A DNA stretch of 64,000 bases from Macrolepiota albuminosa (GCA_027475525.1 JAMWFC010000117.1:4884183-4948182); one strand, 5' to 3'; shown: positions 1-11,674, counted from the stretch's first letter. Made by a program: numbers and translations. Notes: a model not told the origin generated them from the sequence alone.

Positions 1-155
1 GTAGCAAGCTTCGCGGGGCCATCTCTTGCAGGCACGTACTTTCTGATCAAGTATCCGAACGTTCTCCAACTCTTTTTGTTATCTAGGCGTGATGACTAGC
101 TTTGGGCATGGACATTTCCTTGTGTCCCTTCATATCCATCTAACTTCTACAAAGG

Positions 156-640
156 TTGTTCGGTGTTACGTGGTCACAGACGATGCATTACTTCCGCACA
201 TATCCTGGCGATCATAGATTCCTGAAAACATTAGTGAGTCTTTACTCTACCCTTCGAATCGTTAGGTGTTCCGAGGCGGTATACACAGGTCGCAGTGCTA
301 TTGTAAGTCCTTTGAGTTGGTGTTCTCCGTTTTTGTTCGCCTGATTGATTTTCGATGATACGAGCATCATGGAAGGGGCACGCGCGGCTTTCCTGGCCCA
401 AGGTGCTTACCATGCTTTCATCTTGTGCAAGCTGCCAGAGAATATATGGAAGGGGCACGCGCGGCTTTCCTGGCCCAAGGTGCTTACCATGCTTTCATCT
501 TGTGCAAGCTGCCAGAGAATATTTCACAGACCCTTGACATCACTTGGTCAGCGAGTTGCTGCTCATCTGTTTAATCGTTGACGCTTTGTTTCCAGGGGAC
601 TTGCGGTACGTGGAACGATTGTTTCTTCGTTTAATGTGTC
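156..640 (+). pseudogene. Exon remnants of a multi-pass membrane protein resembling the DUF6534 family
   Basis: Two coding-like stretches lie close together. At 156-290 the + frame reads GVTWSQTMHYFRTYPGDHRF followed by LKTLVSLY. This resembles the loop and transmembrane segment of the basidiomycete DUF6534 membrane proteins, in which an aromatic-rich helix is followed by a basic loop and LK-LV. From 369 a second frame reads MEGARAAFLAQGAYHAF and continues to ISQTLDITW; a GTCAGC donor near 542 and a TTTCCAG acceptor near 590 would join it to GLAVRGTIVSS. A 77-bp direct duplication inside this exon (369-522) shifts the frame. Start, end and intact structure cannot be fixed. The family assignment rests on remembered motif resemblance only. 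Confidence 0.3.
369..522 (+). repeat. 77-bp direct duplication
   Basis: The 77-bp unit starting at 369 is repeated head to tail at 446. It is the first of fourteen duplications in the window with exactly this period. It shifts the reading frame of the exon that contains it. Confidence 0.9.
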
Positions 641-1045
641 CGTATGACGCTGATGATACGGCAGGGTTCAATTATTTTGGCTGTCGGTAATTTTCCGATT
701 TCTTCCTCGTTCTTATATTGATGACTTTGTAGCTAATCATCTCGCCAGTCGTACAGAGGTGTGGTCAGTCTCTTTGAGGTCCATCGAGAATTGAAAATCA
801 TCGGATGATCTTGTCAGCTTTTACGCGTGGAGAATATATCGCCGTGAGTAGTATATGGCAAATGTCTCATAGACGATATGTATTCCACGTAACTGTCTGC
901 TAGTTAGTGCTGGACACCGATATCAAAAACGCCTTGTAGCGTTCATAGTATGCTACATTCCATTGTACACATCTCAATGGACGTTGATAACGTTCCTGAA
1001 GCTGACCACATCTTTAATCCAACTTGGTAAGCTGGTATTTTTTGT

Positions 1046-2160
1046 CTTTAGATGTTTCTGCCAACTTTTGGTCAGGTTCTGGACTAGGTGAGTGGACTTT
1101 CTTGAATTCTATCCAATCCTAACAAATTTGTGGCTATATCGTATTAGTGGCTAATGCTTCAGAGTTTGTGTCAATCTATCCCTATGATCAACAATACCGA
1201 CCCTTCCAAATAGATACAACAACCCATCAATTTACATCGCCAGAACACCCCTACCACGTGTACGAGCATTTCCTTTTCACGATGACACTGACTCATGTCG
1301 GAGGAAAAAGATCTCGTACTTGGTCAATATGATCATGATTATCATCTGCGATTTGAGCATAAGCATATCTCTCGTCTACTTCCTGAACAAGATGCGCACC
1401 AGATTCCATACGTGAGAGTCATATTCTATATCGCTCAAATTTAAAAGTTGCAAAACATGTCACAGGTCCCAAAATGCAATTAATCTTCTGGTCATCTTCA
1501 GGCAGGCTCAATAACCAGTTCATTCTGCATACATATCTTTGATTACTGCACAGTATGAGCACGGGATTGCTGACGAGCATCATCGCTACTTGCACCCTTA
1601 TGGCGGTGAGTGATCATTCAATCAAAGTGTATTTGTCAGAGTACGCTGAAAGCTGTCGTCTTCTTAAGTACTACATCGCACCTCCTACAAGTCTCCTTTA
1701 CACTCGTGTGTCCTCGTCTTACAGATCACTGATCGCCTTGATGCTGATTGGCAGTACTCAACCACAGCCTTTGACATCATCGAACGTCAGTTTTTTTCCC
1801 CTTTCGTCGCTTCCTCCTTTTTCTCAATTCCATCACAAAATCCAGTATATGTAAACTCAATGCTGGTACGCATAGCTCAACAGCGGCCTGCTCACAAGTA
1901 CTCATTGTCACTCAAATAATTTTGCAGGCAACGTACGTCGCCCACCCGCGCTTGGCTTAGATGAACCCTCAGTTCCAAAAAAAACCGTGTTATGCGATCT
2001 AGGCTCAACTCTCGTCGAAAAGTTCGACAATTGTTCTCGGAGTCGCGGACGGAACAAACGGGCCGGGCTATCGAAGATCTTCTCCCATCGGCATCGCAAG
2101 TCCATTTCATGGCATCGTCATCGTCCAGTTTGGGCTTACACTTTGGGGCTTTTATTGTAG
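1046..2160 (+). CDS. Unrecognised spliced gene, at least six exons, 5' end unresolved
   Basis: A chain of coding-like segments can be joined by standard fungal splice sites. The segments are about 1046-1083, 1148-1257, 1304-1411, 1554-1605, 1669-1785 and 1928-2160 (stop TAG). Introns begin GTGAGT, GTGTAC, GTGAGA, GTGAGT and GTCAGT and end in AG, and the phases agree from exon 2 onward. Readable stretches include FWSGSGLVANASEF, GQYDHDYHLRFEHKH, ADEHHRYLHPYG, TDRLDADWQYSTTAFDIIE and LCDLGSTLVEKFDNC. The protein is hydrophilic and rich in His, Asp and Tyr, with a basic tail; I recognise no domain. A possible first exon starts at ATG 977, but its phase does not match the next exon, so the start is open. 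The 142-nt introns 1412-1553 and 1786-1927 may each hide a further small exon. Confidence 0.4.
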
Positions 2161-2270
2161 GACGTCTGTGGTTAGCGATGTTGATCAAAGGGACCCTTCC
2201 CAAAGCACGTGACACTCCCTCCCCATAAGATTTACTTTTTTGTTCAGTATAGCTATCCTTATCTTAAAAA

Positions 2271-2637
2271 TGTTGGTAAACACCAGAAACTTTGACCTAT
2301 CACACATCACATTATCACATCGTCACACCACTGTCGTCCGGTATCTTTCTTTCTTCCTTTCTTTTCATTGTTAATTTACTTGACCTTTCCTTTGTTACTT
2401 ACGCATATTTATACTGCTACCTACTACACAGCACCCTCAGTCCCTTATACAAAACTGAGGGTGAGTTTCAACATACTCATTACAATATGTACAGAACACT
2501 AATCATACCTAGACAGATTAACTTACTACGAATCTATATAGGTACAATGACATCGATACAGTTCCTTATATGAAACTGAGGACAGATTAACTTACTACGA
2601 ATCTGTATAGGTGTTAAAGCAGGTCTCTTATTCTAAC
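2271..2637 (+). repeat. Probable 5' LTR of copia-A
   Basis: Bounded by TGTTGG at 2271 and CTAACA directly before the primer-binding motif GGTTATGGGCC. It contains an inverted repeat CACCCTCAGT/ACTGAGGGTG at 2432-2463, matched by a similar hairpin in the copia-C LTR. It also contains an imperfect 69-bp direct repeat (near 2512 and 2581). No second LTR is present to confirm the 5' boundary. Confidence 0.5.
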
Positions 2638-2649
2638 AGGTTATGGGCC
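2638..2649 (+). other. Primer-binding site of copia-A
   Basis: GGTTATGGGCC directly follows the CTAACA end of the LTR. The same motif sits beside the 5' LTR of copia-B on the other strand (48274-48284), which supports its role as the minus-strand primer site. Confidence 0.55.
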
Positions 2650-2859
2650 TTTACTGTGTCAACTGAAATAACACAAGTCAGAATCTCCTGTTCTATCATA
2701 CCTATCACATCCCAGGTCCTGAATTCCTGATCGATCACCCACATCCTCAACTATAGCTTGATCCTATTCCCACACAATGCTCTAGAATCTCTTTGTCCTA
2801 TTTTCCCTACTCTCAGGTGCGATAAGCTCCATCCCCTTGACTGTCTCCCCAGCCAGGAC

Positions 2860-3659
2860 TGTAGTACTTGGTTGCAAGTAGTACTGATAGTTCTGGGGCT
2901 TGCTAGTGTAGAATATAACCTTCAATTCACACTGATTTGATGATGAAGTTGATATATTGTGATTGTTGATGCTTTCACTAATATTCCGGAAAGCAGAGGG
3001 TTTTCAACAAACTCTAGCCTAAGCAATTCACTCCCTGGGAATCACTAAGCCTTTGCCTATCAATTGCCTATTTATTCTCTACTAAACTTGGGCTATTTAT
3101 ACTGTTTTTCTGGTGCACAGACCACTATCTACACATGACTCTTTGTTGTAAACTCCCCAACCTTCAGAACATATTTGATAGTCCAATTTCCCTTTTGAGA
3201 GGCCTGTTTCAGTGCCACCAGTTCCACCATTCAACTTCTTGTTCCATCATTCTTCTGGATGTCTCTGATTGCCACTTCTCCATTTGCTTGAGCTCCATTT
3301 AGCACAATCCTATTCATAGATCTTTCTTTCCCATTTTAGCACTTCCCTGCATTCCATGTTTCTTCTGACTTTCCTCTATGCTTCTTTTCTGTCCCCTTTC
3401 AGTCATATCATTGACAGATCTGATCTTTGATCCAGATCACCACAACTTGATCCCATTTTGTCACTTCTGCCAGCTCCCATGCTTCTCCTCCCCATTATAT
3501 GGTTGGACTATTGTTGAGCTGATAGTTTGAGCTTGTTTTGGAGATATATTCTTGTTGAGACTGCTACCAGGAGGCTTACAGTTTTCAGCCCATAATTAAA
3601 TGTTTATTTTGACTTCTAGTGTATGGTGTGTCTCTGGCTGCTGATACAGTGTCATATCA
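2860..3659 (+). repeat. Solo LTR (family S), 800 bp, in copia-A
   Basis: Begins TGTAGTACTTGG and ends TATCA, flanked by GGAC on both sides (AGGAC if the terminal A belongs to the target). A second copy in the same orientation lies at 45462-46539, also with its own target duplication. The shared blocks (near 2905, 3080 and 3480-3640 here) leave no doubt that they are one family. Matching flanks on both sides of a single LTR indicate a solo LTR left after LTR-LTR recombination. No internal region of this family is seen in the window. Confidence 0.8.
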
Positions 3660-3663
3660 GGAC

Positions 3664-4870
3664 CACCTACCTTCCCATGACCTCCATGATCTCCAATAAT
3701 GCTGTGTTTCCATCTACCCTGCCAAGCTCAACGCCCACTGGCCAGCTCCCAAAATCCTCTTTGATTGAATGACAGGAGAGTTTACAAAATAGTCCACAAA
3801 GCTAGAAATCTTTCTTCAGCAGAGCAGCCTGGACCAATACATATTTGCCCTGGAAACAAAGCCTGACCCTAGGACTGAACCTGTTGCATATGCAAACTGG
3901 CTGAGCAACAATGATCTAATTATTGGTGTTATCCACATGGCCATCTCAGATGCCAAACAGGAGGCCCTGGTCACAGATGGCACTGCCAAAGAGTGTTATG
4001 ATGCCTTAAAGTCTAGGGTGCACCAGAAAGGACTAGTCAAACAGGTTGCCTTAATTTGCAAGGCCTTGTCTATGTATGCACCTGTATCTGAACCTATTGA
4101 GACCACTACCCAAAGAATATGTGACCTTGTTGACCAGGCATTCACAATAGGTGCTTTAAATAAGGATCTATTAAAATGCATTGCCTTGCTCAATTCTATT
4201 AATGACAAAACCTTTGAATCTATCCAAGCTCAGGTCTCACGTGGGCTTGCCAACTCAACCAAGGATAAGCCATACACATCCAGCAACATTTGCACACTCT
4301 TTCAGATGATTGACAGTCTTGCCACCCTCACTAAATTGCCTGATACAGCATCGTACTCACAACCATGGCCCTGGCTACCCCTGCAGTGAGGTATGCTTAA
4401 ACCTTGGACTCTCCTGCTGTGGGCACACAAAGCCTTGGTGCATCAAGCCTGGGGGAGGAATAGCAGGCAAGATGATAAAAGAGTCAAAAGCTGCATGACA
4501 GGCTATATGAGGGGGAGGGAAGACAGTGAAAGGTTCAGAAATGAGTACCTCAAATAGCAACTCCAAGGTCAGCATTGCCATTAAGGGGCTTGATGGACAA
4601 GCCTACATAGTCAACATGTCTCAACTACAAAAGATGCAGATCAAAGCTACAACAACTGACGCACCCACTTTTGCTGGCATTGCCTCCAATGTTGTCCCAA
4701 CAAACCCCACTGAGTTCTTCAAGTATCAAGGCTTTATGGTGATCAAAAATGCCACCAACAACCTCAGCAATGACCTCAGGACTTCTGTTGACTGGAACAA
4801 CAACATCACCAAAGATTGTAAAACCATACTCACCACAATGGCAATAGAACCACTCAACCAGTCAGAATGA
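3664..4870 (+). pseudogene. Copia-A gag remnant
   Basis: The frame at 3937-4389 reads MAISDAKQEALVTDGTAKEC followed by YDALKSR and a helical region typical of copia Gag (UBN2-like): a short segment ending in W-x-x-L, then a long helical block. It ends near a relic zinc-knuckle-like stretch around 4400-4460 (CCGHTKPWC). A further Gag-like frame runs from 4526 to 4870. Frameshifts separate the blocks and no intact Gag survives. The 5' part is displaced by the solo LTR at 2860-3659. Confidence 0.65.
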
Positions 4871-4879
4871 ACAACCTTA

Positions 4880-6560
4880 GTATCTCTAAATGAAAAACTG
4901 TTTTACCTCAACTCAGGGACCACTGTCCATATTTTGCCATGCAGATCAGACTTTGTATTCCTCCAGGCCATTTCACCATATGCAATAAAAGGAATTGGAG
5001 GATCATCCATAAGCATGATTGGAGTTGGTAGAATTTGCCTTCATATTCAGAATAAGGCTAAGATCGTACTCAAAAATGCCTTATACATACCAACTTCCAT
5101 GGTTTGTTTGATATCTGTTTCTGCTCCAGTCACCAGCATGAACGCCATCATCATCTTCAGCCATCTTGGTGTCACTATCCTCCACAGTAATAGCAAGACC
5201 CTGCTCACTTCCAGACCATTGATCTCTAGCTACCACCTCTACACATTAGATCTACAGGCAGCACTGGCAGAACATGCTCTCACCACTTCCCAATGACCCA
5301 TCAAGCTCAACACCTGGCATTGGCAACTCGGTCATGCCAACTACCAAGTCATAGCCACTATGGCTTGCTCCAAGGTACAACACCATCCTCACTTTCTACA
5401 CAACCTAAATGTGATTTTTGCCTTCTTGAAAAACAGACAAAGACACCAGTTCTGAAAGTATGGAAGGAGGGGTGCAGGGCAACTGAGAAGCTTGAGATTG
5501 TATAGATAGATCTGGCAGGACCTATGCATGTACAGTCACGAACAAGCAATAAATACATTATGGATGTGATTGATGACTATACCAACATATCATGGTTCAT
5601 TCCTCTCAGGTCAAAAAGTGAAGCACTGGCTGCGCTGCAGGCTTGGAAAAAGGCAAGAGAACTCAAAATTGGCAAGTACATTGGCATTTTTTGTACTGGA
5701 AACAACAGAGAACTCAAGAACCATCAGATGGAAAAGTGGCTTCAATCTACAGAATCAAAACAACAACTTGGCATGCCCTACACATTGCAGCACATGGGGA
5801 GAGTAGAACATTGCAAGGAAAAGCAAGGACAATGAGAATAGCAGCAAAATCTCCCAAATCAATGTGGGACAAATTCTACCTAACTGCCTCTTACCTGCAT
5901 CAGAAAACTCCCATGAAATCCCTAAAAGGAAGCACTCCCTTCCAACTGTGGTATGGATGTGCACACAGAGACAAACCTTTGACATAAAAGGAAGCCCAGG
6001 CATCTGTTGATGCCACAAAATGGAAGGAGGCTTACCAAGAAGAGCTCAATTCACTAAAAGACATGGGCATGTATAGGCTCATCCCACAAGATCAGATCCT
6101 GGCAGGACACAAAGTACAAAAAGAGTGACCGGTATTCAAGATTAAAAGAGACAAGACTAGAAAGCCTGTCTGCTATAAGGTGCACCTTGTTTTCAAGGGC
6201 TTTGAGCAGATTTATGGGAGAGACTACACTAAAACTACCTCACCAACTGCATGCATGGAGTCATGGCAAATCCTCCTTCATCTGGCAGTAGCAAAAGGTT
6301 GAGATGCTACTCAAATTGACATGAAAACTGCTTTTTTATATGGCATGCTCCTTAAAGACAAGATCCAATACATGCAACAGCCTGAGTTTGAGGAGCCCAG
6401 TAAAGAGGAGTGGATATGGTATCTCATCTGGGGCCTCTATGGGATGAAGCAGGCTAGGCACATCTGGAATCACATGGTAAATGACAAGATGATTTTGTGG
6501 GGCTTCACATGCCTTGCATGCAAATTGTGCATTTATTATACAACCATAGCTACATTCTAG
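4880..6560 (+). pseudogene. Copia-A pol remnant: protease, integrase, RT N-terminus
   Basis: A protease relic near 4905 reads YLNSGTTVHI, with Asn in place of the catalytic Asp of D-S/T-G. It is followed by a conserved copia block (4934-5296) and a GAG-pre-integrase relic (NTWHWQLGHANY, about 5310-5350). The integrase core at 5524-5835 retains VIDDYTNISWF, but the second Asp block reads FCTGNNRELK instead of T-D-N-G-E-L-K. The RT N-terminus (about 6005-6560) retains the KWKEAYQEELNSLK and MKTAFLYG motifs and a LYGMKQAR block, then ends abruptly. Frames change at least five times. Confidence 0.7.
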
Positions 6561-7005
6561 CATAGGTAGAATATCAAATATTAACATAGTAACAATATAG
6601 ATCACATGACATTAAAAAGTGAAGACATGATTTCCATGCATACTTAGTCTACTGCTTACATGAGTAACCATATAGAAAAATAGTATATATCACATAATAG
6701 TAAAAATCAAAGACATTATTCCCATGCATATATGAGTAACTGTACAGATGAATGAGATGTACCACATAACAGTAAAAACCAAAGACTATTCCCACACATA
6801 CCTAGTCTACTGCTTATGTGAGTAATTATACAGACAAACAGGATGTATCACATGATGGTAAAAATTGAAGACATTATTCCCATGCTTACTTAACAGAACT
6901 AATGGCAACAAGAACAAACAGAATCACATGACAGCAAAAAAAAATTTCCCACACATACTTACTCCACTGCACAGAAAAGCCTCGATCTATTCTAGATCTC
7001 GGAAC
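6540..7005 (+). repeat. Minisatellite-bearing repeat, copy 1
   Basis: Starts at ACCATAGCTACATTC and ends near CTAGATCTCGGAAC. Several degenerate units share TATCACATGAC-x-TTAAAAA followed by GAAGACATTATTCCCA. The same start, internal unit and end recur at 40478-41455, so this is one dispersed family. It truncates the copia-A RT. Nothing in it codes for protein. Confidence 0.7.
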
Positions 7006-7124
7006 TCTTCGTGATTGTCTTTGCTTTCTCCAAACAATAACATGTCCCATGTCCTTGTTCTTTTCATGTAAAAAAAATACTTCTTTGTATCATCTTGAAA
7101 CAGCTGCTGAATGTTGAGATCTGC

Positions 7125-7340
7125 TTTCATGCTTTCCACGGACACCACCTACCTCTGCATCCATCCAGCTGCACCTAATGCCCACTGGCCGACCACACAA
7201 ACTTTGTTCAATTGGACTACTGGAGAATTCACAAAATAGTCCACGGAAATCCGCAAATCCTTCTGCAACAGAGCAGCCTAACAATGACATCTTTGCCTCC
7301 ATCTTGTCAAACAACCCTTAGCACTTGGCATAAACCGAAA
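7125..7340 (+). repeat. Copia 5'-internal fragment
   Basis: Similar to 3700-3860 of copia-A: shared pieces include GCCCACTGGCC, an ACAAAATAGTCCAC block and CAACAGAGCAGCCT. It is an isolated, strongly mutated fragment without an open frame. Confidence 0.5.
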
Positions 7341-7461
7341 ATGAGTTGGTCGAGCTGGTCATCAATATCCATCAAATGATCCCTCTGTCAAGAATCAGAA
7401 TCAGGAGTTTCGACTTTGGGTATTGAAGAAAAAAAAAGAACCCTTCTACACATACACACGC

Positions 7462-7959
7462 TCAAACCACAAGGTACTCATCGGTCGTAACAACGGCATC
7501 GAACGCCAGGACATTCTCGCCCCCAATCAATATGACGCCGACGCCAGTAAGGCTTCCCTGGCCCACAAATGTCACCTGTACCGGGTAGAACGCGCTTGCG
7601 TCGTCTCCGCCGACAGTGAAAATCATCGAGCCCCAGCGCGTGCTGTCGACGCGGATACACGAGTGACGGACCACGCGAGAGAATTTGAGCCTGGGTCGAG
7701 GGACCATTCCCCCGTGTTTGACGACACGGTAGGGTACGAGCCGGTCCTGTGATGAGGGTGAGGGTGGTAAGCTTGGAGTTAGGGAGGGGGGATCAACGAA
7801 CTTACGGGAGAGATATGGAGATACGACGTCGTGGAGCGTGACGTTCTCGTTCTCTAGCTCATACTCAATGTCGACCTCGCTGATGAATTGTACCTCTTTG
7901 ACTTGAACATCAAATGAATATGATGACATTAAATTGTGTTTGACGCTATACGGGCGCAA
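7462..7959 (-). CDS. Unrecognised 165-residue protein
   Basis: The ORF starts MRPYSVKHNLMSSYSFDVQV and ends DEYLVV at a TGA. Composition looks like a real protein: an acidic stretch EVDIEYELENENVTLHDVV, then a beta-rich half with GGDDASAFYPVQVTFVGQG and GVGVILIGGENVLAFDAVV. The middle segment (about 7725-7825) contains GTAAGT, CTAAC and a CATCACAG acceptor. This may be an intron, but splicing exactly there would break the frame, so I leave it unspliced. The first exon is partly repeated, in inverted orientation, at 8165-8225. I know no family for it. Confidence 0.45.
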   Translation of the reverse strand: MRPYSVKHNLMSSYSFDVQVKEVQFISEVDIEYELENENVTLHDVVSPYLSRKFVDPPSLTPSLPPSPSSQDRLVPYRVVKHGGMVPRPRLKFSRVVRHSCIRVDSTRWGSMIFTVGGDDASAFYPVQVTFVGQGSLTGVGVILIGGENVLAFDAVVTTDEYLVV

Positions 7960-8164
7960 GAAAAAGGCAGTGAGTGAGTTCAGTGCAGTGGAGTAGCATG
8001 TAACGGTACAACTAACTGCACTATTAATTGTATGGTTTACAGTATTCTATGGAGAAGCATTAGTATGACATAATGTACGATGGTGAGAATTAGGCATGAT
8101 TTGATCCTGAATTTCCAAGTACAAGTGTGCAGGATGTATGTATTCAGAAACTGACTCATTATGG

Positions 8165-8225
8165 TTCTAAGATCTTCTTCCATTCATTTAATGTTCAAGT
8201 CAAAGAGGTACGATTCATCAGCTCT
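8165..8225 (+). repeat. Inverted partial copy of the upstream gene's N-terminal codons
   Basis: TTTAATGTTCAAGTCAAAGA and the bases that follow resemble the reverse complement of 7890-7935, the codons for SFDVQVKEVQFIS of the 7462-7959 gene. Only about 45 bp match, then the sequences diverge. The rest of 7960-8370 shows no gene. Confidence 0.5.
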
Positions 8226-8370
8226 TTGAATATGAACGATCCATACTGTGTAGGTACTAATATGCATGTGTTGCACAAGTCGCTCATCATTTGTGTCAAC
8301 ACCAATTGTATCACTGACAACGCCAACAATAGAATAAAAGCAAGATGAAATGATAAAACTTGGAGCGTGA

Positions 8371-9463
8371 CTACTTCTCATGGAGGGGCTTGAATGGCTC
8401 ATAGACAGATCGAGTTTTGACATTTGGTCTGACCTTCCACATCAACCCAGAGTCCCGGTCTACACTATGATCCCTATAAAACAATTTTTCCAACTCTTCG
8501 GGGGTATGAAGACCGATATCAAAATTGGTTTCTCTCCAACCAAACTCCTTTGCCTGCTCTTCTCTGCATTCATTAGAGATAGGAGTCCCAAGTCGATGCC
8601 ACCGACGACCGTGACGAAGGATCGTCCGTATATCCGTCTCAAAATCCTGGCGGTTTCCCGTACTCTCCCAATTCTCTTCAGCAGAGAAACTGTTCTGAGC
8701 ATTATAAAGGCAAGCACGGCCCCAGTCGATGAGAACAGGATTGTTCGATGGTGCGCGGAGGACAATGTTGTCGATGTGTATGTCATTATGCGTAACGCCA
8801 TAGTGCCGCAAAAACCGGCCAAGAGCCAGGACCTTCTGAGAAACTTCCTCTGCATCATCATCGGATATGTCAACGCCTGGTTCAAGTTCGCCCATAGTTC
8901 GGCCAGGGATATATTCCATTATGAGGCCATCGATGTGATCAAGCGAGGGATGCACCTTTTCAGAAGACATAGCAATACGGACTGCACCGAATAATCGGGG
9001 GACATAGCCACACAATTGAGCATCTTTTAAATATGAGTACGCCATTTTCTCCTTCTGGTGAAGGATATCGAAGGCATTCCAATGTCGGAGCTCCTCCATC
9101 CACGTCGGTTCATCCTCGTCATCCTCCTCCGGTTTGGAATTACTATTTACCTTGAGACTCAGATCGGGAGGATGACCATGGGCTTGTATGTACCCGCGCA
9201 AACCTGCTTGAAAGTCGCGTTCTCTGTCTATTGTCCAAGGCCACGCTGGATCGTCTAAGTGCTCCTCTCGCGCACTTCCAAACCGACGATCAGCAAGCTT
9301 CAATATCACCCGAGGGGGAATGTCCGGGGAAGGGCTAAGGTTGTCAACAAGGAGAACTACGGAGTTTGTCGGGGGATACATTTTGACAACTCGGACATTG
9401 ATGGTTTGGGCATGAGAAGGGAGAGCAAGTAGAAGGCGTTTGCCTGTTTGGTAGGGTTCGGAC
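8371..9463 (-). CDS. Kinase-like (aminoglycoside phosphotransferase/protein-kinase fold) protein, main exon
   Basis: Long frame ending EPFKPLHEK. The first Met (9381) is unlikely to be the true start, because the frame stays open upstream to a TTTCAAG acceptor at 9464 and reads SEPYQTGKRLLLALPSHAQT, fitting the N-terminus of such proteins; an upstream exon is therefore missing. Counting from Met 9381: Lys28 in VILKLADRRFG (ATP-binding Lys), Glu111 in EKMAYSYL (helix C-like), the catalytic loop H198-N-D200-x4-N205 (THNDIHIDNIVL) and the metal-binding loop D219-W-G (VLIDWGRA). An acidic linker (EEDDEDEPTW) precedes the helix. These signatures belong to the protein-kinase-like/APH superfamily, and such genes are frequent in agaricomycetes. 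The substrate cannot be inferred. The frame is intact. Confidence 0.75.
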
Positions 9464-10866
9464 CTTGAAAGAAAAGTTAGGGTTCTCCGTTAAATGTCTT
9501 CAAAATAGTCATTACTGACTGTGTCCAAGGGCTACTAGAGTCGAGAGTGAATTTACGCATTTGGATACGCAGATTCTAGTGAGGTTCGTGTTAGTACTTG
9601 CTGCAGTGACACCGAAACATACTGGAATTATGTAGCGGGGAATCATTTGTCGCTTCGTTGAATAAAACAAAGGAAAACTTGCATTCCAAATTGGTTGATG
9701 CCATTTTTCAACTCCGCAGGTTGTTAGGACCGTTGTTGACAATTGGTGCCTTGTACTCTAGAAATTGCGATTGTCTGTTTCTCTCATGCTCTGGTGACAG
9801 TAACGTCTTTTTTCATGTGTAGTTAACCGCCGTTGTTTTTCCTACCTGCGCTTTACAACCAATTATGTTGGTTTCTTGTTCGACAGACAAAGCGGGAATG
9901 TTTTATGTTTTTTGAACAATATACGTAACTACCGATGCAATGTTATGTATCCAAAAGTACCATTCAAACCATAATCAATTAAACGTGACGTCAATCAGAA
10001 TAAACCATGAGCGCCCACAACCTTGATATATCGAAAGTCTTTTTGTGTCAAGCAGGGTTCCTTTTCTATTTGTGTAGCAGTTGGGATCATGGAAAGGATG
10101 ACTACCCTTTCCTCAAGGGCTGTACTACTGGTCGGCATCCATAGTAACCCGTAGAATAGGATTGTGTGGACCCCAAAGCTCACCGACAAAGGGTTTCCAT
10201 CTGTCACGCACTTTTGGAACAAATAGATATTGTATTTGATTGTGGGCTGCATATCGTGTACTCTACGATAGAGAGATAACACAATGGAGTCGGTCCTCCT
10301 TGTTGGCTGCTATGACAATTCCAACGGCCTAACTTCTGATTGTTTGAAGTGGAAAACAAGCTACTCCTTGTCTCCAATCACTTCAGGTTTTTATTTCATA
10401 CAGGCGTGCCATGCCCGAGCGAGACTTAAAAGGCCTGAAGTCAATGGTTGAAGCAATCACTCATTTCCACCCCAACTCCCCAGCGCGCTCATAACTACTG
10501 TATAACTCAAATGGCCTACTTCCGCAGATTTTTAGCTGAAGTGGATTATGTATGTCATCATTTACCAATCTTAGTGCACTACTTGCTTGTATGGGCCGTT
10601 GCTAGCACGGCGTGACCGAGATCTACCTGCCGAATTTGATCAAAACGTCGACGATACCGAGGCCTACAGCATAGGGTGTTGAATACGTGACGCGGCAGTG
10701 TCAATGTGACCACGTTAGTGTGACTTGCCAGCGCGGCGCGACATGGTAGCGCAGAAGGGAGAAATACCGGCAACGTTTGTATAATATTCAATGTTCGAAT
10801 CGTATATAACAGTATCCGTAATCATAACATAAAAAAAAAGAAAACAAAAAAAGGCATAAATGTTTC

Positions 10867-10893
10867 AAAAAAAAAAAAAAAAAAAAAAAAAAC
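10867..10893 (+). repeat. A27 homopolymer
   Basis: Twenty-seven consecutive A residues in otherwise mixed AT-rich sequence. No LINE or SINE body is recognisable upstream, so I do not call it a poly(A) tail. Confidence 0.9.
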
Positions 10894-11468
10894 ATTCAGT
10901 TGTCAACAACGTCCCTGTATGCGTAGAACGTGTTGGCGTCAACACGACCGCCGTACAATAATAAGTACATCCCTGTACAATGCGGCTTTGTATTTGTGGC
11001 CTGTAAAGGGGTGTTATTAGACGAATTACGTCGAAAACTGGCAACTCACCTGTTCCTTGTTACCATTTAGTTCCTTGACCCTCCATGTAACCCCTTTGAT
11101 GCGCTCGAATGCTCGAATAACATACGCGTGCGCGTATCTGGTCATCTGTGAGTTTAACAGAGCCAAAAAAACGGGCAAAAACTACGTACTTGATGCCCTG
11201 AACCACACTGGTCCTTCTGCTTTCCTTTTTTCTGATTTTATACGACGAATCGCCGTCGATAGGTCGGGAAACCGCGTAGGATGATTGTTCGGAACTCGAC
11301 AAGCAAATCATGGACATTATAAGATGGGAATGGACGTTCAAAGCAGCGCTCAGGTTGAGCAATGTCCAGGACACCGTGACGCGTCGAATACATGCGTGAC
11401 AGTAACATATACGCATAAGCGTGGCTCCTGCTGGCTTTAAACAGCCAACGTTAACCCCCATATCGTCT

Positions 11469-11674
11469 TTGGAGCGTCCGCACGCAGCTAGAGGCTTTGC
11501 TACTCGTCCTAAAATCGAAATAAAATAGTTCGAAGTACAATCAATAAGTCCGACGTACCAATTTATTACAAATACCTGCCTGCGTCTCTCTTGTTAGCTT
11601 CAAACGAACGCGTGCCCCTTCGTTGTCCTTGGAGCGTCCACACGCGGACGGAGGCTTTGCTGTACGTCCTAAAA
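11469..11674 (+). repeat. 46-bp motif present twice
   Basis: Copies at 11469-11514 and 11629-11674 share TTGGAGCGTCC, GAGGCTTTGCT and CGTCCTAAAA with a few substitutions. Spacing is 160 bp. Confidence 0.7.

Larger units (their letters stand above)
2271..6560 (+). mobile_element. Copia-A: decayed, 3'-truncated Ty1/copia element
   Basis: The element starts with an LTR (2271-2637) and a primer-binding site, and continues through gag, protease, integrase and the beginning of reverse transcriptase on the + strand. A solo LTR of another family (2860-3659) interrupts it between the primer site and gag. RT runs out near 6560 where the minisatellite-bearing repeat at 6540-7005 begins, so RNase H and the 3' LTR are missing. 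Frameshifts and stops occur throughout. It is probably related to copia-C (42-50 kb), which shares a hairpin motif in its LTR and a similar RT N-terminus. Confidence 0.75.

Noticed and set aside
7725..7825. Intron in the 7462-7959 gene
   Set aside because: GTAAGT, CTAAC and ACAG are present, but splicing there would shift the downstream frame, which is the protein-like one.
10867..10893. A27 run as the poly(A) tail of a LINE or SINE
   Set aside because: No LINE protein, pol III box or target duplication could be seen around it.
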